The position numbers and the translations under genes are program-made. From Massilia kyonggiensis (GTDB taxonomy: Bacteria; Pseudomonadota; Gammaproteobacteria; Burkholderiales; Burkholderiaceae_D): 64,000 nucleotides of DNA. The stretch's first letter is position 1; each line of letters opens with the position of its first letter. The notes under the pieces are model-generated. The model made no database searches. It was not told the origin of the DNA and worked only from the letters and a program-made list of their open reading frames with translations. The stretch is taken from positions 62,001-126,000 of the forward strand of contig NZ_JANUGY010000012.1 of assembly GCF_024756235.1 (NCBI RefSeq). Direction: 5' to 3'. Positions 51,307-59,514 of the stretch are shown here, one piece after another.

Positions 51307-52116
51307 TTGCAACATCAAGGCGATCGCCCGGTCCGTGGCGGCCGGCCCAGCCTGCTCTCGCCCGAAGAGCAGCCGGTTCAGGAGCGGCAGGGCATCCTCA
51401 GTTCGCTGGACGGCATGCCCGGGCAGGCAGCGGCTGCACCGGGGCCGCGGCCCCGTTCGCGTGCGCTGGCATGGGGCGGCGTGGCGGCAGGCGTGGTTGC
51501 CGTGTGCGGTGCGTTGTTCCTGTTCGGCGGGGGCGACGAACGTCCCGTGCTGACGCCAGCGCCGGTGCAGGTCGCGGCCGCACCGGTAACGCCGCCCGTC
51601 ACGCCGGTCGCGCTGCCAGCGCCTGCACCCACACCCACAGCCGCACCGGCACCGGCGGCCGCCGTGCTGCACGACGAGCCGGCGGCGCCGGTCGAGCCCA
51701 TGACCAATCCGTTGGCCGACATGGCGCCTGCGCCCGCGCCCGCGCCGCGCAAGGAACGTGCGGCCAAACCGGAGAAGTCCGCGAAGGCGGACAAGGCCGA
51801 ACGCAAGGAAGCGCACGCGAAGGCGGGGCACGCGAAAGCCCAGGACAAGGCGCGCGAGGCCGCGAAGGACAAGAAGACGAAGGCGAAACCGGGCGCGGTG
51901 CGGGAGCAGGACAGCGACGTCGTGCTGCTCGCGGCCCTGATCGGCCACATGGAACCGAAGCGGGGCAAGGCGACGCCGGCGGAACAGCTGGCGTCGTGCC
52001 GCCGCTACAACGCGGCCGGCGAGGAACAGTGCCGCGCACGGGTCTGCGCGACGGCCGGCCCCAAGGAGCCGGCGTGCAAGCGGGTGCAGGCTGCGCGCGC
52101 GGACGCGGAGTCGTGA
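51307..52116 (+). CDS. Unrecognised single-pass membrane protein, Pro/Ala- and Lys-rich
   Basis: A 269-residue protein I do not recognise. A polar N-terminus (1-50) precedes one membrane helix (about 54-74). A Pro/Ala/Thr linker (80-150) and a Lys/Ala-rich stretch (150-200, likely helical) follow. The C-terminal part is small, with four cysteines (ASCRRYN, EEQCRARVCATA, PACKR) that could form two disulfides. The start TTG 51307 has AAGGAG 5 nt upstream. Its promoter region carries the same repeated motif as the T6SS operons, so it may be a T6SS accessory protein reaching into the periplasm. No function is assigned. Confidence 0.6.
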   Translation: MQHQGDRPVRGGRPSLLSPEEQPVQERQGILSSLDGMPGQAAAAPGPRPRSRALAWGGVAAGVVAVCGALFLFGGGDERPVLTPAPVQVAAAPVTPPVTPVALPAPAPTPTAAPAPAAAVLHDEPAAPVEPMTNPLADMAPAPAPAPRKERAAKPEKSAKADKAERKEAHAKAGHAKAQDKAREAAKDKKTKAKPGAVREQDSDVVLLAALIGHMEPKRGKATPAEQLASCRRYNAAGEEQCRARVCATAGPKEPACKRVQAARADAES

Positions 52117-52117
52117 C

Positions 52118-52897
52118 CTAGCGCTGCGCGGCCGGCGGCCGGTACGCGCCGTAGCGCATGCCGATCGCCGCGATCGCGCCGTCGGCCAGGCGTGCACGCA
52201 CGATGCCGTTCACGCGGGCCAGCGTGGCGGCGTCCGTGTCGAGCAGGTCGATCGCCACGTCGAAGCCGAATTCGTCCGGATCGAGCAGCGTGTCCAGCAC
52301 GCGCAGGTGCGCCGCGCCGGCTTGCTGCCGATACCAGCCGGCCGCCACGTCCGACACGATGCCGGCGTCCGCGTCGCCCCGCACCACGGCGGCGATGATC
52401 TCGGGATCCGTCCGGAACCGCACCCACACGGGCACGCCGCGCGCATTGAGCCAGCGGTGCGCCCACGAGCCGCTCGGTACCGCGACGTGGCCCGTACGCA
52501 GCGATTCCAGCGTGGCGACGGGACCGCGGCCCGTGTCCACCACGACCGCGCCGGCCCGCATCCACGGCACCGTCAGCACGTTGCGCCACGACGTCACCGG
52601 GTCCGAAGCCTTGACGACGGCCGCGCCCATGATCGCGTCGCAGCCCACGCGGCGGGCCAGCTCGCGGCGTGGAATCCAGCGCACGCCGAGCGTGAGACCG
52701 AGGTCGGACGCGACGAGCCGGCCCAGGTCGACGTACAGCCCGGCGGGGGTGCCGTCGCGCCGCGAGAACGGCATGTCGTCCGGCGCCGCGCAGATCACGA
52801 ACTCGTTCGACGCCGCCATCTCGGGCAGCGTACGCGCCTGTGCGGCCGCCGCCACGCAAGCCAGGGCGACCAGGCCATGCTTCCGAAGACGCGCCAT
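52118..52897 (-). CDS. Periplasmic binding protein, XoxJ/MxaJ-like
   Basis: A 259-residue exported protein of the family 3 solute-binding fold (signal peptide ending in AQA), with FVICAAPDDMPFSRRDGTP and GLYVDLGRLVASDLG. In quinoprotein operons this family (XoxJ/MxaJ) binds or matures the PQQ dehydrogenase rather than serving an ABC transporter, and no transporter genes are adjacent. It is the last gene of the porin-dehydrogenase-cytochrome operon, 9 nt after the cytochrome. ATG 52897 has AGGAGG upstream. Confidence 0.8.
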   Translation of the reverse strand: MARLRKHGLVALACVAAAAQARTLPEMAASNEFVICAAPDDMPFSRRDGTPAGLYVDLGRLVASDLGLTLGVRWIPRRELARRVGCDAIMGAAVVKASDPVTSWRNVLTVPWMRAGAVVVDTGRGPVATLESLRTGHVAVPSGSWAHRWLNARGVPVWVRFRTDPEIIAAVVRGDADAGIVSDVAAGWYRQQAGAAHLRVLDTLLDPDEFGFDVAIDLLDTDAATLARVNGIVRARLADGAIAAIGMRYGAYRPPAAQR

Positions 52898-52906
52898 AGC
52901 GGCCTC

Positions 52907-53266
52907 CTATTTCGCCGCGCCGGCGTTCTTCAGCGACAGGATGTACGCGGTCAGTTCCTGGATCTGCTGCTCGTTGAACGCGCCTTTCCACGCCGGCATG
53001 TTGAAGGCGCCGCGCTGCTTGCCGTTCGCGATCGTCTCCATGACGTATTCCTTCGTCAGGTCGTCGCGGCCCTGCAGCGGGGCCGCCTTGCCGCCCGAGC
53101 CGGCGTTGCCGTGGCAGTAGACGCAGCTCTGGTTGAAGCGCTTCGCGCCCGCCTCGATCATGGCCTGGTCGGGCTTGGCGGGGCCGGAAATGGTCGGCGC
53201 GACGGCCATGGCGGCGGAAGCGCATGCGAGCTGCGCCGCGAGGGCGCAGGCGATGGGTTTGAACAT
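52907..53266 (-). CDS. Small periplasmic cytochrome c
   Basis: A 119-residue class I cytochrome c with a signal peptide (cleavage near AMAVA). The haem site is CVYCH (Cys48, Cys51, His52), and Met90 in FNMPAW is the likely sixth ligand. Its place after the PQQ dehydrogenase gene makes it the probable electron acceptor of that enzyme. ATG 53266 is preceded by AAGGAGACA. Confidence 0.9.
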   Translation of the reverse strand: MFKPIACALAAQLACASAAMAVAPTISGPAKPDQAMIEAGAKRFNQSCVYCHGNAGSGGKAAPLQGRDDLTKEYVMETIANGKQRGAFNMPAWKGAFNEQQIQELTAYILSLKNAGAAK

Positions 53267-53356
53267 GAGTGTCTCCTTGATTGTCGTTGGTGGTGAAAGC
53301 GGGCGCGCGCGGCGCCCGCGTTGAAGCGAAAACGAGCGCGCCGAGCGCGCTGAACG

Positions 53357-55021
53357 TTAATCGAGCGCGAACACGACCATCGCCGCGCCGCCGGTGAGTT
53401 GCTTCACGGCCGGGAAGGCCGAGGCCATGAAGCCGGGCGCCAGCGAGCCCCAGCCGCTCGGGACGGCGATGTACTGCTTGCCGTTCACCGCATAGCTGAC
53501 GATGCCGCCGCGGATGCCGGAACCGGTCTGGAACTTCCACAGCTCCGCGCCCGTGTCGGCGTCATACGCGTGCACGAAGCCCTGCGGATCGCCGTTGAAC
53601 ACGAGGCCCCCGCCTGTCGTCAGCACGCTGCCCAGGCCCGGGATCGGATACTTGACGCTCCATTTCAGCTTGCCCGTGAGCGGATCGCGCGCGTCGAGGC
53701 GGCCCTCGGCGGGACGGTCCGGCGGCGGCACGGCTTCCAGCTTGTCGACGCCGAGGTACAGGCTCGCGATGCCCATGCCGGACGTCTCCTGCTTGGCCGG
53801 GATGACGTTCTGGCAGACTTCCATCGCGTTCGTGTACCACAGCTTCGTCTTCGGGTTGTATGCCCCCGCGTTGTAGCTGCGCGTGCCGAGCAGGTAGGGG
53901 CACAGCAGGGTCTCTTTCCCGACCGGCATCTCGCGCCGGCCGACGAGTTCTCCCGTCTTCGGGTCGATCGTCTTGACGAAGTTGTAGGTCTGGCTCAGCG
54001 GCCACACGTTTTCCAGCCTGCCGTCCGCCTTGTCCATCACGAACACGAAGCCGCTCTTGTTCAGGTGGACGACGACGTCCTTGCCGTCCTTCTTGAGGAG
54101 CAGGGCTTCGTACGTGGAGTCGTAGTCGAACGTGTCGTGCGGGATCTCCTGGCGATGCCATTTCAGCTTGCCCGTCTTCGGATCGAGCGCCAGCAGGCTC
54201 GCCGTGTACAGGTTGTCGCCCTTGCGGCCGTCGCCGTAGAAGTCCGGCGCGGCATTGCTCGTGCCGATGAAGAACGTGTCCGACGCCGCGTCGTACGTGC
54301 CCGGCATCCAGGCGCCGCCGCCCGCGACTTCGCCCGTGTCGCCGGGCCAGCTGGCCGGATCGTCGCGGATCGTGTCGAAGGTCCACAGCTTCGCGCCGGT
54401 GATGGCGTTCACCGCGTAGATCTTGCCGCGCTGCGCCTGGTCGCCGCCCGTCGTGCCGCCGATCAGGACATCGCCCGCCAGCACGGGCGACGACGAGAAC
54501 AGGCAGCCGAAGCACTTCTTCAAATCCGTCAGCTGCGTGGACCATACCTCCTTGCCCGTCTTGTCGTCGATGGCGACGAAACGGCCGTCCAGGGTGCCGA
54601 GATAGATGCGGCCGTGGCCCATCGTGAGGCTGCGGCCCAGCGACGCGTAAAAACTTTCGGAGGCGACGGCGGCCAGCTTCGGCTGGTAGTGCCACAGGGG
54701 CTTGCCGGTGGCGCCGTCCAGCGCGAACACGTGGTTGTTCGGGCCCACGTAGTACAGCACGCCGTCCTTGACGAGCGGCGTGGAGACGAGGCCGGACGTG
54801 ATGTCGCCGGGCTGGTGGATCCACACGGGTTTCAGCTGCTTGACGTTCTTCGTCGTGATCTGGTCCAGCGGCGAATAGCGCCAGGCGTTGGACGTGCGGT
54901 GGTACTGCGTCCAGTTGGCGGCGTCCTCGTCGTCGTGGGCCGCCGACGGTTGGGCCAGCGACAGGGCGAGCAGGAAGGCGGCGACGGCGGCCGCCGTGTT
55001 GGAGCGGGTGGTCGGATGCAT
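53357..55021 (-). CDS. PQQ-dependent alcohol dehydrogenase, lanthanide-type signature
   Basis: A 554-residue exported eight-bladed propeller quinoprotein (signal peptide cleaved near PSAAHD). Metal and catalytic positions appear as Asn256 in GTSNAAP, the catalytic Asp299 and an extra Asp301 in FDYDS; the extra Asp is the mark of lanthanide-dependent members such as XoxF and PedH. Two features are unusual: the Glu ligand is replaced by Asp194 in TGGDQAQRG, and the usual vicinal disulfide is absent, with Cys170 and Cys173 in KKCFGCLF instead. There is no fused cytochrome domain. It probably passes electrons to the downstream cytochrome. The alcohol substrate is unknown. Confidence 0.87.
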   Translation of the reverse strand: MHPTTRSNTAAAVAAFLLALSLAQPSAAHDDEDAANWTQYHRTSNAWRYSPLDQITTKNVKQLKPVWIHQPGDITSGLVSTPLVKDGVLYYVGPNNHVFALDGATGKPLWHYQPKLAAVASESFYASLGRSLTMGHGRIYLGTLDGRFVAIDDKTGKEVWSTQLTDLKKCFGCLFSSSPVLAGDVLIGGTTGGDQAQRGKIYAVNAITGAKLWTFDTIRDDPASWPGDTGEVAGGGAWMPGTYDAASDTFFIGTSNAAPDFYGDGRKGDNLYTASLLALDPKTGKLKWHRQEIPHDTFDYDSTYEALLLKKDGKDVVVHLNKSGFVFVMDKADGRLENVWPLSQTYNFVKTIDPKTGELVGRREMPVGKETLLCPYLLGTRSYNAGAYNPKTKLWYTNAMEVCQNVIPAKQETSGMGIASLYLGVDKLEAVPPPDRPAEGRLDARDPLTGKLKWSVKYPIPGLGSVLTTGGGLVFNGDPQGFVHAYDADTGAELWKFQTGSGIRGGIVSYAVNGKQYIAVPSGWGSLAPGFMASAFPAVKQLTGGAAMVVFALD

Positions 55022-55050
55022 GTTGGATTCCTCGGGATGCGTTGGATGGA

Positions 55051-56253
55051 TCACCACACGAAGCGGCCGCCGAGGGTCGCGTAGCGGGTGTTGGTCGGCC
55101 GGCCGAACACGGGGTTCAGCGAGAACGTCGAGCGCGCGAGTTCGGCATACACCGTCACGTGCGGGTTCACCGCGTAATAGGCGCCCCCGATGCGCGATTG
55201 CGCGAGGTGGCCCGGCGTGCTCGCCGTGTCGTCGATGCGCGTGCGGCCGTAGCTCGCGCGCAGCGACAGCGCGTCCGTCGCATGCCACACGACCTGGGCA
55301 AAGCCGCCGCGGCTGCGGCGTTCGCGGCCGGCCGCATCCAGCGCGTCGACGTCCTGCATCAGCACGGAGCCGAGGCCGTCCGCCTTGAAGCCGGACAGGT
55401 GGAAGTTCAGCGGGCCCACGTCGACCGTCGTGCCGGCCGACACGCCGCGCGTGTGCACGTCGTCCTGCACGCACGCGCCGCCGCCCGCGACGGTGCAGTG
55501 GCGCGCCGTCTGCCACGTGAAGTCGCCGTACAGCTTGAACTTGGCGCCGGCCAGCTGGTCGTTGTAGTACACGCCGCCTTCCACGCGCGGGGAATTCGTC
55601 TGGTCCGCGCCGGCGCCCGTGAACACGTTGCGGATCTGGCTCGGGTCGTACAGCGCCACGGAGAACGACAGCGGCACGGTCTTCGGCGAGTTGTAGCGCA
55701 GGCCCGCGTTGAAGTTCGTGTACATGTAGCCCGCGTTGAACGTGGCGGCCAGCGCGTTCGTCGTGTTGACGACGTCGTAGCCGGTCAGTCCGCCCGCCAG
55801 TACCGATGCATCGGCCAGCACGGGTTCCGCCTGGTAGATGCCGTAGGACTTGCCGATCACGATCTCGCCCCAGGCGGCGGACGCCTTGGCCCACATCTCG
55901 CGCGGGTCCAGCGACTTGCTGCCCGTGTTGCCGACGTTCCCCGCGTTGCGGAAATTGCCTTCGCCCGACTGCGAGTTGATGTACAAGCCCACGCGGCTGC
56001 TGTACGTGATGCCGTCGATGGCGGGCGAGGTGACCGTGAACGCGAACAGGCTCGGCGTCGTGCCCGAGGTCATGCGGAAGCCCGTCGTGCCCGCGTCGTC
56101 GCCGTTCTGGCGGTGTGCCTGCACGATGATCCAGCCGTCCGTGCCGAGCTTCCAGCCGCCCGGCGTCTCGAATTCGACGGCCGCGTGGGCGGAACCTGCG
56201 GCCGCGCAGGCCACCAGCGCGACCAGCATGCGGGTCGTGTGTATCTCTTTCAT
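55051..56253 (-). CDS. Outer-membrane porin of the oxidation module
   Basis: A 400-residue Gram-negative porin (betaproteobacterial general porin type) with a signal peptide (LVALVACAAAGSAHA). It has a periplasmic-turn/beta-barrel pattern (MWAKASAAWGEIVIGKSYGI, FNAGYMYTNFNAGLRYNSP) and ends in YATLGGRFVW, an aromatic C-terminal residue. It is the first gene of the operon with the PQQ dehydrogenase and probably admits the substrate. ATG 56253 has GGAG upstream; the open frame continues to 56466 but passes through the promoter. Confidence 0.88.
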   Translation of the reverse strand: MKEIHTTRMLVALVACAAAGSAHAAVEFETPGGWKLGTDGWIIVQAHRQNGDDAGTTGFRMTSGTTPSLFAFTVTSPAIDGITYSSRVGLYINSQSGEGNFRNAGNVGNTGSKSLDPREMWAKASAAWGEIVIGKSYGIYQAEPVLADASVLAGGLTGYDVVNTTNALAATFNAGYMYTNFNAGLRYNSPKTVPLSFSVALYDPSQIRNVFTGAGADQTNSPRVEGGVYYNDQLAGAKFKLYGDFTWQTARHCTVAGGGACVQDDVHTRGVSAGTTVDVGPLNFHLSGFKADGLGSVLMQDVDALDAAGRERRSRGGFAQVVWHATDALSLRASYGRTRIDDTASTPGHLAQSRIGGAYYAVNPHVTVYAELARSTFSLNPVFGRPTNTRYATLGGRFVW

Positions 56254-56295
56254 GTCGTCTCCATTGATTGTTGTGGGTACTGCGCTGGTGGCTTC

Positions 56296-56311
56296 TGCAA
56301 AAACGGTGCCA
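56296..56311 (-). promoter_or_regulatory. Sigma-54 promoter of the porin-dehydrogenase operon
   Basis: On the minus strand TGGCACCGTTTTTGCA matches the -24/-12 consensus TGGCACG-4-TTGCA at every conserved position except one base. Transcription would start near 56284, about 30 nt before the porin ATG. Confidence 0.8.
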
Positions 56312-56353
56312 CCGGCTGCTTCTCTCTTGCAGAGCCGCGCGCGCTGAAACAGA

Positions 56354-56384
56354 TGTCGCAGCCGGGCCGCCCGCGCCTGCGACA
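56354..56384. promoter_or_regulatory. Inverted-repeat activator site between the two sigma-54 promoters
   Basis: TGTCGCAG (56354-56361) and CTGCGACA (56377-56384) are perfect complements, 15 bp apart. The site lies 43 bp from the minus-strand -24 box and 51 bp from the plus-strand one. It is a likely upstream activating sequence for the Fis-type regulator starting at 63562. Confidence 0.65.
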
Positions 56385-56434
56385 GATGACGCGGAAATCG
56401 GCCATTTGGCCCGTGGCGACAAGGGAAACGGGCA

Positions 56435-56450
56435 TGGCATCGAATTTGCT
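56435..56450 (+). promoter_or_regulatory. Sigma-54 promoter of the E1-E2-lipoylation operon
   Basis: TGGCATCGAATTTGCT fits the -24/-12 spacing exactly (GG and GC 10 bp apart). Transcription would start near 56461, about 36 nt before the first gene. Confidence 0.75.
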
Positions 56451-56496
56451 GAAGGGGTAGGTGCATGCATCAACCCACAGACAAGGAGACAGCAAC

Positions 56497-57507
56497 ATGC
56501 AGCCGACACGGGAACACCTGCTCTGGATGTACGAGAAGATGATCGAGATCCGCGAGTACGAAGAAACGATGGCGAAGGTTTACCTCGAGGGCAAGCTGCC
56601 CCCGAAGATCCAGAAGGGCCTCGCATTCGACATCGGCGCCGGCCCCGTGCCGGGCGAGATGCACCTCGCCGCCGGCCAGGAACCGGTCGCCGTCGGCGTG
56701 TGCGCGCACCTGGGCAATGACGACAGCGTCGTCGGCGCGCACCGCTCGCACCACTTCGCCATCGCCAAGGGCGTGCCGCTCGACGCGATGACGGCCGAGA
56801 TGTTCGGCAAGGACACGGGACTGGGCCGCGGCAAGGGCGGCCACATGCACCTGTTCCACGTGCCGACCAAGTTTTCGTGCAGCGGCATCGTGGGCGCAAG
56901 CGCCCCGCAGGCCTGCGGCGCCGCGCTTGCCGCGCGCAAGCTGGGCAAGGACTGGGTCGCCATCGCCTTCTTCGGCGAAGGCGCCGCCAACCAGGGCGCG
57001 TTCCACGAGGCGCTGAACCTCGCGGCCGTCTGGAAGCTGCCCGTCGTCTTCGTCTGCGAAGACAACAAGTACGGCATCTCGGTGGAGAAATCCGTGTCCA
57101 CGTCCGTCGCGTCGAACGCCGTGCGCGGCGCCGGCTACGGCATGCCGGGCGTGCTCGTCGAGCGCAACGACGCCGTCGAGGTGTACGCGGCCGCCGGTGC
57201 CGCCATCGCCCGCGCCCGGAGGGGCGAAGGCCCGACGCTCATCGAAGTCAAGACGGACCGCTACTTCGGCCACTTCCAGGGCGATCCCGAGACCTACCGC
57301 CCCAAAGGAGAAAGTGCCGCGCTGCGCCAGGACGACCCAATCGTGCGGCTGGGCGCGCGCCTGCGTGCCGAGGGCCTGATCGACGAGGCGCAGGACCGTG
57401 ACCTGCGCCTCGCAATCGCGGGCCGCGTCGAGGCGGCATTCGCCTTCGGCCGCAACAGCCCGTACCCGGATCCGAAGGACGCCCTGAAACACGTATTTGC
57501 CGAATAA
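56497..57507 (+). CDS. Thiamine-diphosphate dehydrogenase E1 alpha (AcoA/PDH-like)
   Basis: A 336-residue E1 alpha subunit of a 2-oxoacid or acetoin dehydrogenase complex. The thiamine-binding motif is present as FFGEGAANQGAFHEALN followed by FVCEDNKYGIS; SHHFAIAKGV and GGHMHLFHVP are typical substrate-channel blocks. It would decarboxylate a 2-oxoacid, or cleave acetoin, and pass the acyl group to the lipoyl domain encoded two genes later. It is the first gene of the sigma-54 operon. ATG 56497 has AAGGAG upstream. Which substrate is used cannot be read from the sequence. Confidence 0.88.
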   Translation: MQPTREHLLWMYEKMIEIREYEETMAKVYLEGKLPPKIQKGLAFDIGAGPVPGEMHLAAGQEPVAVGVCAHLGNDDSVVGAHRSHHFAIAKGVPLDAMTAEMFGKDTGLGRGKGGHMHLFHVPTKFSCSGIVGASAPQACGAALAARKLGKDWVAIAFFGEGAANQGAFHEALNLAAVWKLPVVFVCEDNKYGISVEKSVSTSVASNAVRGAGYGMPGVLVERNDAVEVYAAAGAAIARARRGEGPTLIEVKTDRYFGHFQGDPETYRPKGESAALRQDDPIVRLGARLRAEGLIDEAQDRDLRLAIAGRVEAAFAFGRNSPYPDPKDALKHVFAE

Positions 57508-57523
57508 GACAAGGAGACACAGC

Positions 57524-58591
57524 ATGCAAGACAACACCAAGAGTGCCGTGCGCACGCTCACCATGGCGCAGGCCATCGCCGAGGCCATCGGCCAGGAAAT
57601 GGAGCGCGATCCGTCCGTGTTCGTGATGGGCGAGGACATCGGCAAGTACGGCGGCATCTTTTCCGCCACCACGGGCCTGCTCGACCGCTTCGGCCCCGAG
57701 CGCATCATGGAGACGCCGATCTCGGAAACCGCGTTCATGGGCGCCGCCGTGGGCGCTGCCGCGGAAGGGCTGCGTCCCATCGCGGAACTGATGTTCGTCG
57801 ACTTCTTCGGCGTCTGCTTCGACCAGATCTACAACCACATGGCGAAGAATTCGTACATGTCCGGCGGCGCACTGAAACTGCCGGTGGTGATCACGACGGG
57901 CATCGGCGGCGGCTACAACGACGCGGCCCAGCACTCGCAATGCCTGTACGCGAGCTTCGCCCACATGCCGGGCCTGAAGGTCGTCGTGCCGTCCAACGCG
58001 TACGACGCGAAAGGCCTCATGGTCCAGGCGATCCGCGACGACAACCCGGTCGTGTTCTGCTACCACAAGGGCATCATGGGGCTGTCGTGGATGTCGTACT
58101 TCGAGGGCAGCACGAACGCCGTGCCGCAGGAAGCGTACGCGATCCCGTTCGGCGAGGCGCGCGTCGTGCGCGAAGGCCGCGACGTCACCATCGTCACCCT
58201 GAGCCAGATGGTGCAGAAGGCGGCGATTGCGGCCGAACAGCTGGCGCAGGAAGGCATCTCCGTCGAAGTGCTGGACCTGCGCACCATCGTCCCGCTCGAC
58301 CGCGCCGGCGTGCTGGCGTCCGTCGCCAAGACGGGCCGCGTGCTCATCGCGGACGAGGATTACCTGAGCTTCGGCCTGTCCGGCGAAATTGCGGCCCTCG
58401 TCGCCGAGCACCTCGACACCATTCAATTGCGCGCGCCGGTGAAGCGGCTGGCCGTGCCCGACGTGCCGATCCCGTTCAGCCGTCCGCTCGAACAGGCCGT
58501 CATCCCGCAGGTGGACGCCATCGCCGACGCCGTGCGCGGCCTGATGCGCGCGCAACCCATTCATCAACTTCAACAAGGAGCACAAGCATGA
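57524..58591 (+). CDS. Thiamine-diphosphate dehydrogenase E1 beta (AcoB/PDH-like)
   Basis: A 355-residue E1 beta subunit, partner of the preceding gene. Typical blocks are AIGQEMERDPSVFVMGEDIG, ETPISETAFMGAAVGAA, ELMFVDFFGVCFDQIYNHMA and VLDLRTIVPLDRAGVLASV. It starts 16 nt after the alpha gene with AAGGAGACACAGC upstream. Its stop overlaps the next start (ATGA). Confidence 0.9.
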   Translation: MQDNTKSAVRTLTMAQAIAEAIGQEMERDPSVFVMGEDIGKYGGIFSATTGLLDRFGPERIMETPISETAFMGAAVGAAAEGLRPIAELMFVDFFGVCFDQIYNHMAKNSYMSGGALKLPVVITTGIGGGYNDAAQHSQCLYASFAHMPGLKVVVPSNAYDAKGLMVQAIRDDNPVVFCYHKGIMGLSWMSYFEGSTNAVPQEAYAIPFGEARVVREGRDVTIVTLSQMVQKAAIAAEQLAQEGISVEVLDLRTIVPLDRAGVLASVAKTGRVLIADEDYLSFGLSGEIAALVAEHLDTIQLRAPVKRLAVPDVPIPFSRPLEQAVIPQVDAIADAVRGLMRAQPIHQLQQGAQA

Positions 58592-58833
58592 TCGACGTGA
58601 AACTGGACGGTGGCGTCTGGGACGATGTGGAAGAGGGGACCGAGGCCCTGCTGCAGGACTGGCAGGTCGAGGTGGGCCAGCAGGTGACGGCAGGCCAGAC
58701 GCTCGTCGTCGCGGAACTGGTCAAGACGACGCACGAGGTGACGGCGCCGGCCGCGGGCCGTCTCGCGGCCATCGAGGTCGCCGCGGGCGACACGTTCGGC
58801 CGCCACACCGTGCTGGCGCGGATCGAGGGGTAG
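58588..58833 (+). CDS. Stand-alone lipoyl domain
   Basis: An 81-residue protein consisting of one biotinyl/lipoyl domain. Lys46 in AELVKTTHEV sits at the hairpin tip where lipoate is attached, and AGRLAAIEVAAGDTF forms the second half. In ordinary complexes this domain is the N-terminus of the E2 protein; here it is a separate gene followed by a separate E2 catalytic domain. It is translationally coupled to the E1 beta gene. Confidence 0.88.
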   Translation: MIDVKLDGGVWDDVEEGTEALLQDWQVEVGQQVTAGQTLVVAELVKTTHEVTAPAAGRLAAIEVAAGDTFGRHTVLARIEG

Positions 58834-58836
58834 GCC

Positions 58837-59514
58837 ATGGATGCCGTGACCGTACCCGCGACGGTGCCGCTGACGGGGATGCGCGGGGCCATCGCACGCA
58901 ACATGGAGCAGGGCTGGCGCGTGCCGCGCGTGGCGCAGTCGGTCGACGTGGACGTGTCCGCGCTGCAGGCCCTGCGCGCGGCCGCGCCGGAGGCCGAGCG
59001 CGTGAGCCTGACGGCATACGTGCTGCGCGCCGTCGCGCTGACCCTGCGCGAGCATCCGCGCCTGAACGCCCGCATGCGCGAGAAGGACATCGAGCTGCTG
59101 GACGACGTCAACCTGGGCCTGGCCGTGAGCCTGGACGACGGCCTGATGGTGCCCGTGCTGCGCAACGCCGACCGCAAGAGCGCGGCCGAGCTGGGGCGCG
59201 AGGCGCGCACGCTGGCGGAAGGCGCCCGTGCCGGCACCTTGTCCGCCGGCAGCTACCAGCGCGGCACGTTCACCGTAACGAACCTGGGCAATACCGACAT
59301 CGACAGCTTCACGCCGATCATCAACAGCCCGCAGGTGGCCATCCTCGGCGTCACGCGCGTCGCGGCCCGGCCTGTGGCGCGGGGAAGCGAGGTCGCCATC
59401 GCGCCGATGATGGGGCTGCACCTCGTGTTCGACCACCGCGCCGTCGACGGCTTTCCGGCCGCGCTGTTCCTGACGGACCTGAAACGGCGGCTGGAAGCCG
59501 CGAAGGAGTTGTAA
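58837..59514 (+). CDS. Stand-alone E2 acyltransferase catalytic domain
   Basis: A 225-residue 2-oxoacid dehydrogenase acyltransferase domain with the active-site motif HRAVDG (His200, Asp204) and the blocks LTGMRGAIARNM and FTVTNLGNTDIDSF. It lacks both the lipoyl domain (encoded just upstream) and any peripheral subunit-binding domain. It would move the acyl group from lipoate to coenzyme A. It starts 3 nt after the lipoyl gene, and its stop overlaps the ATG of the lipoate ligase gene. Confidence 0.9.
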   Translation: MDAVTVPATVPLTGMRGAIARNMEQGWRVPRVAQSVDVDVSALQALRAAAPEAERVSLTAYVLRAVALTLREHPRLNARMREKDIELLDDVNLGLAVSLDDGLMVPVLRNADRKSAAELGREARTLAEGARAGTLSAGSYQRGTFTVTNLGNTDIDSFTPIINSPQVAILGVTRVAARPVARGSEVAIAPMMGLHLVFDHRAVDGFPAALFLTDLKRRLEAAKEL

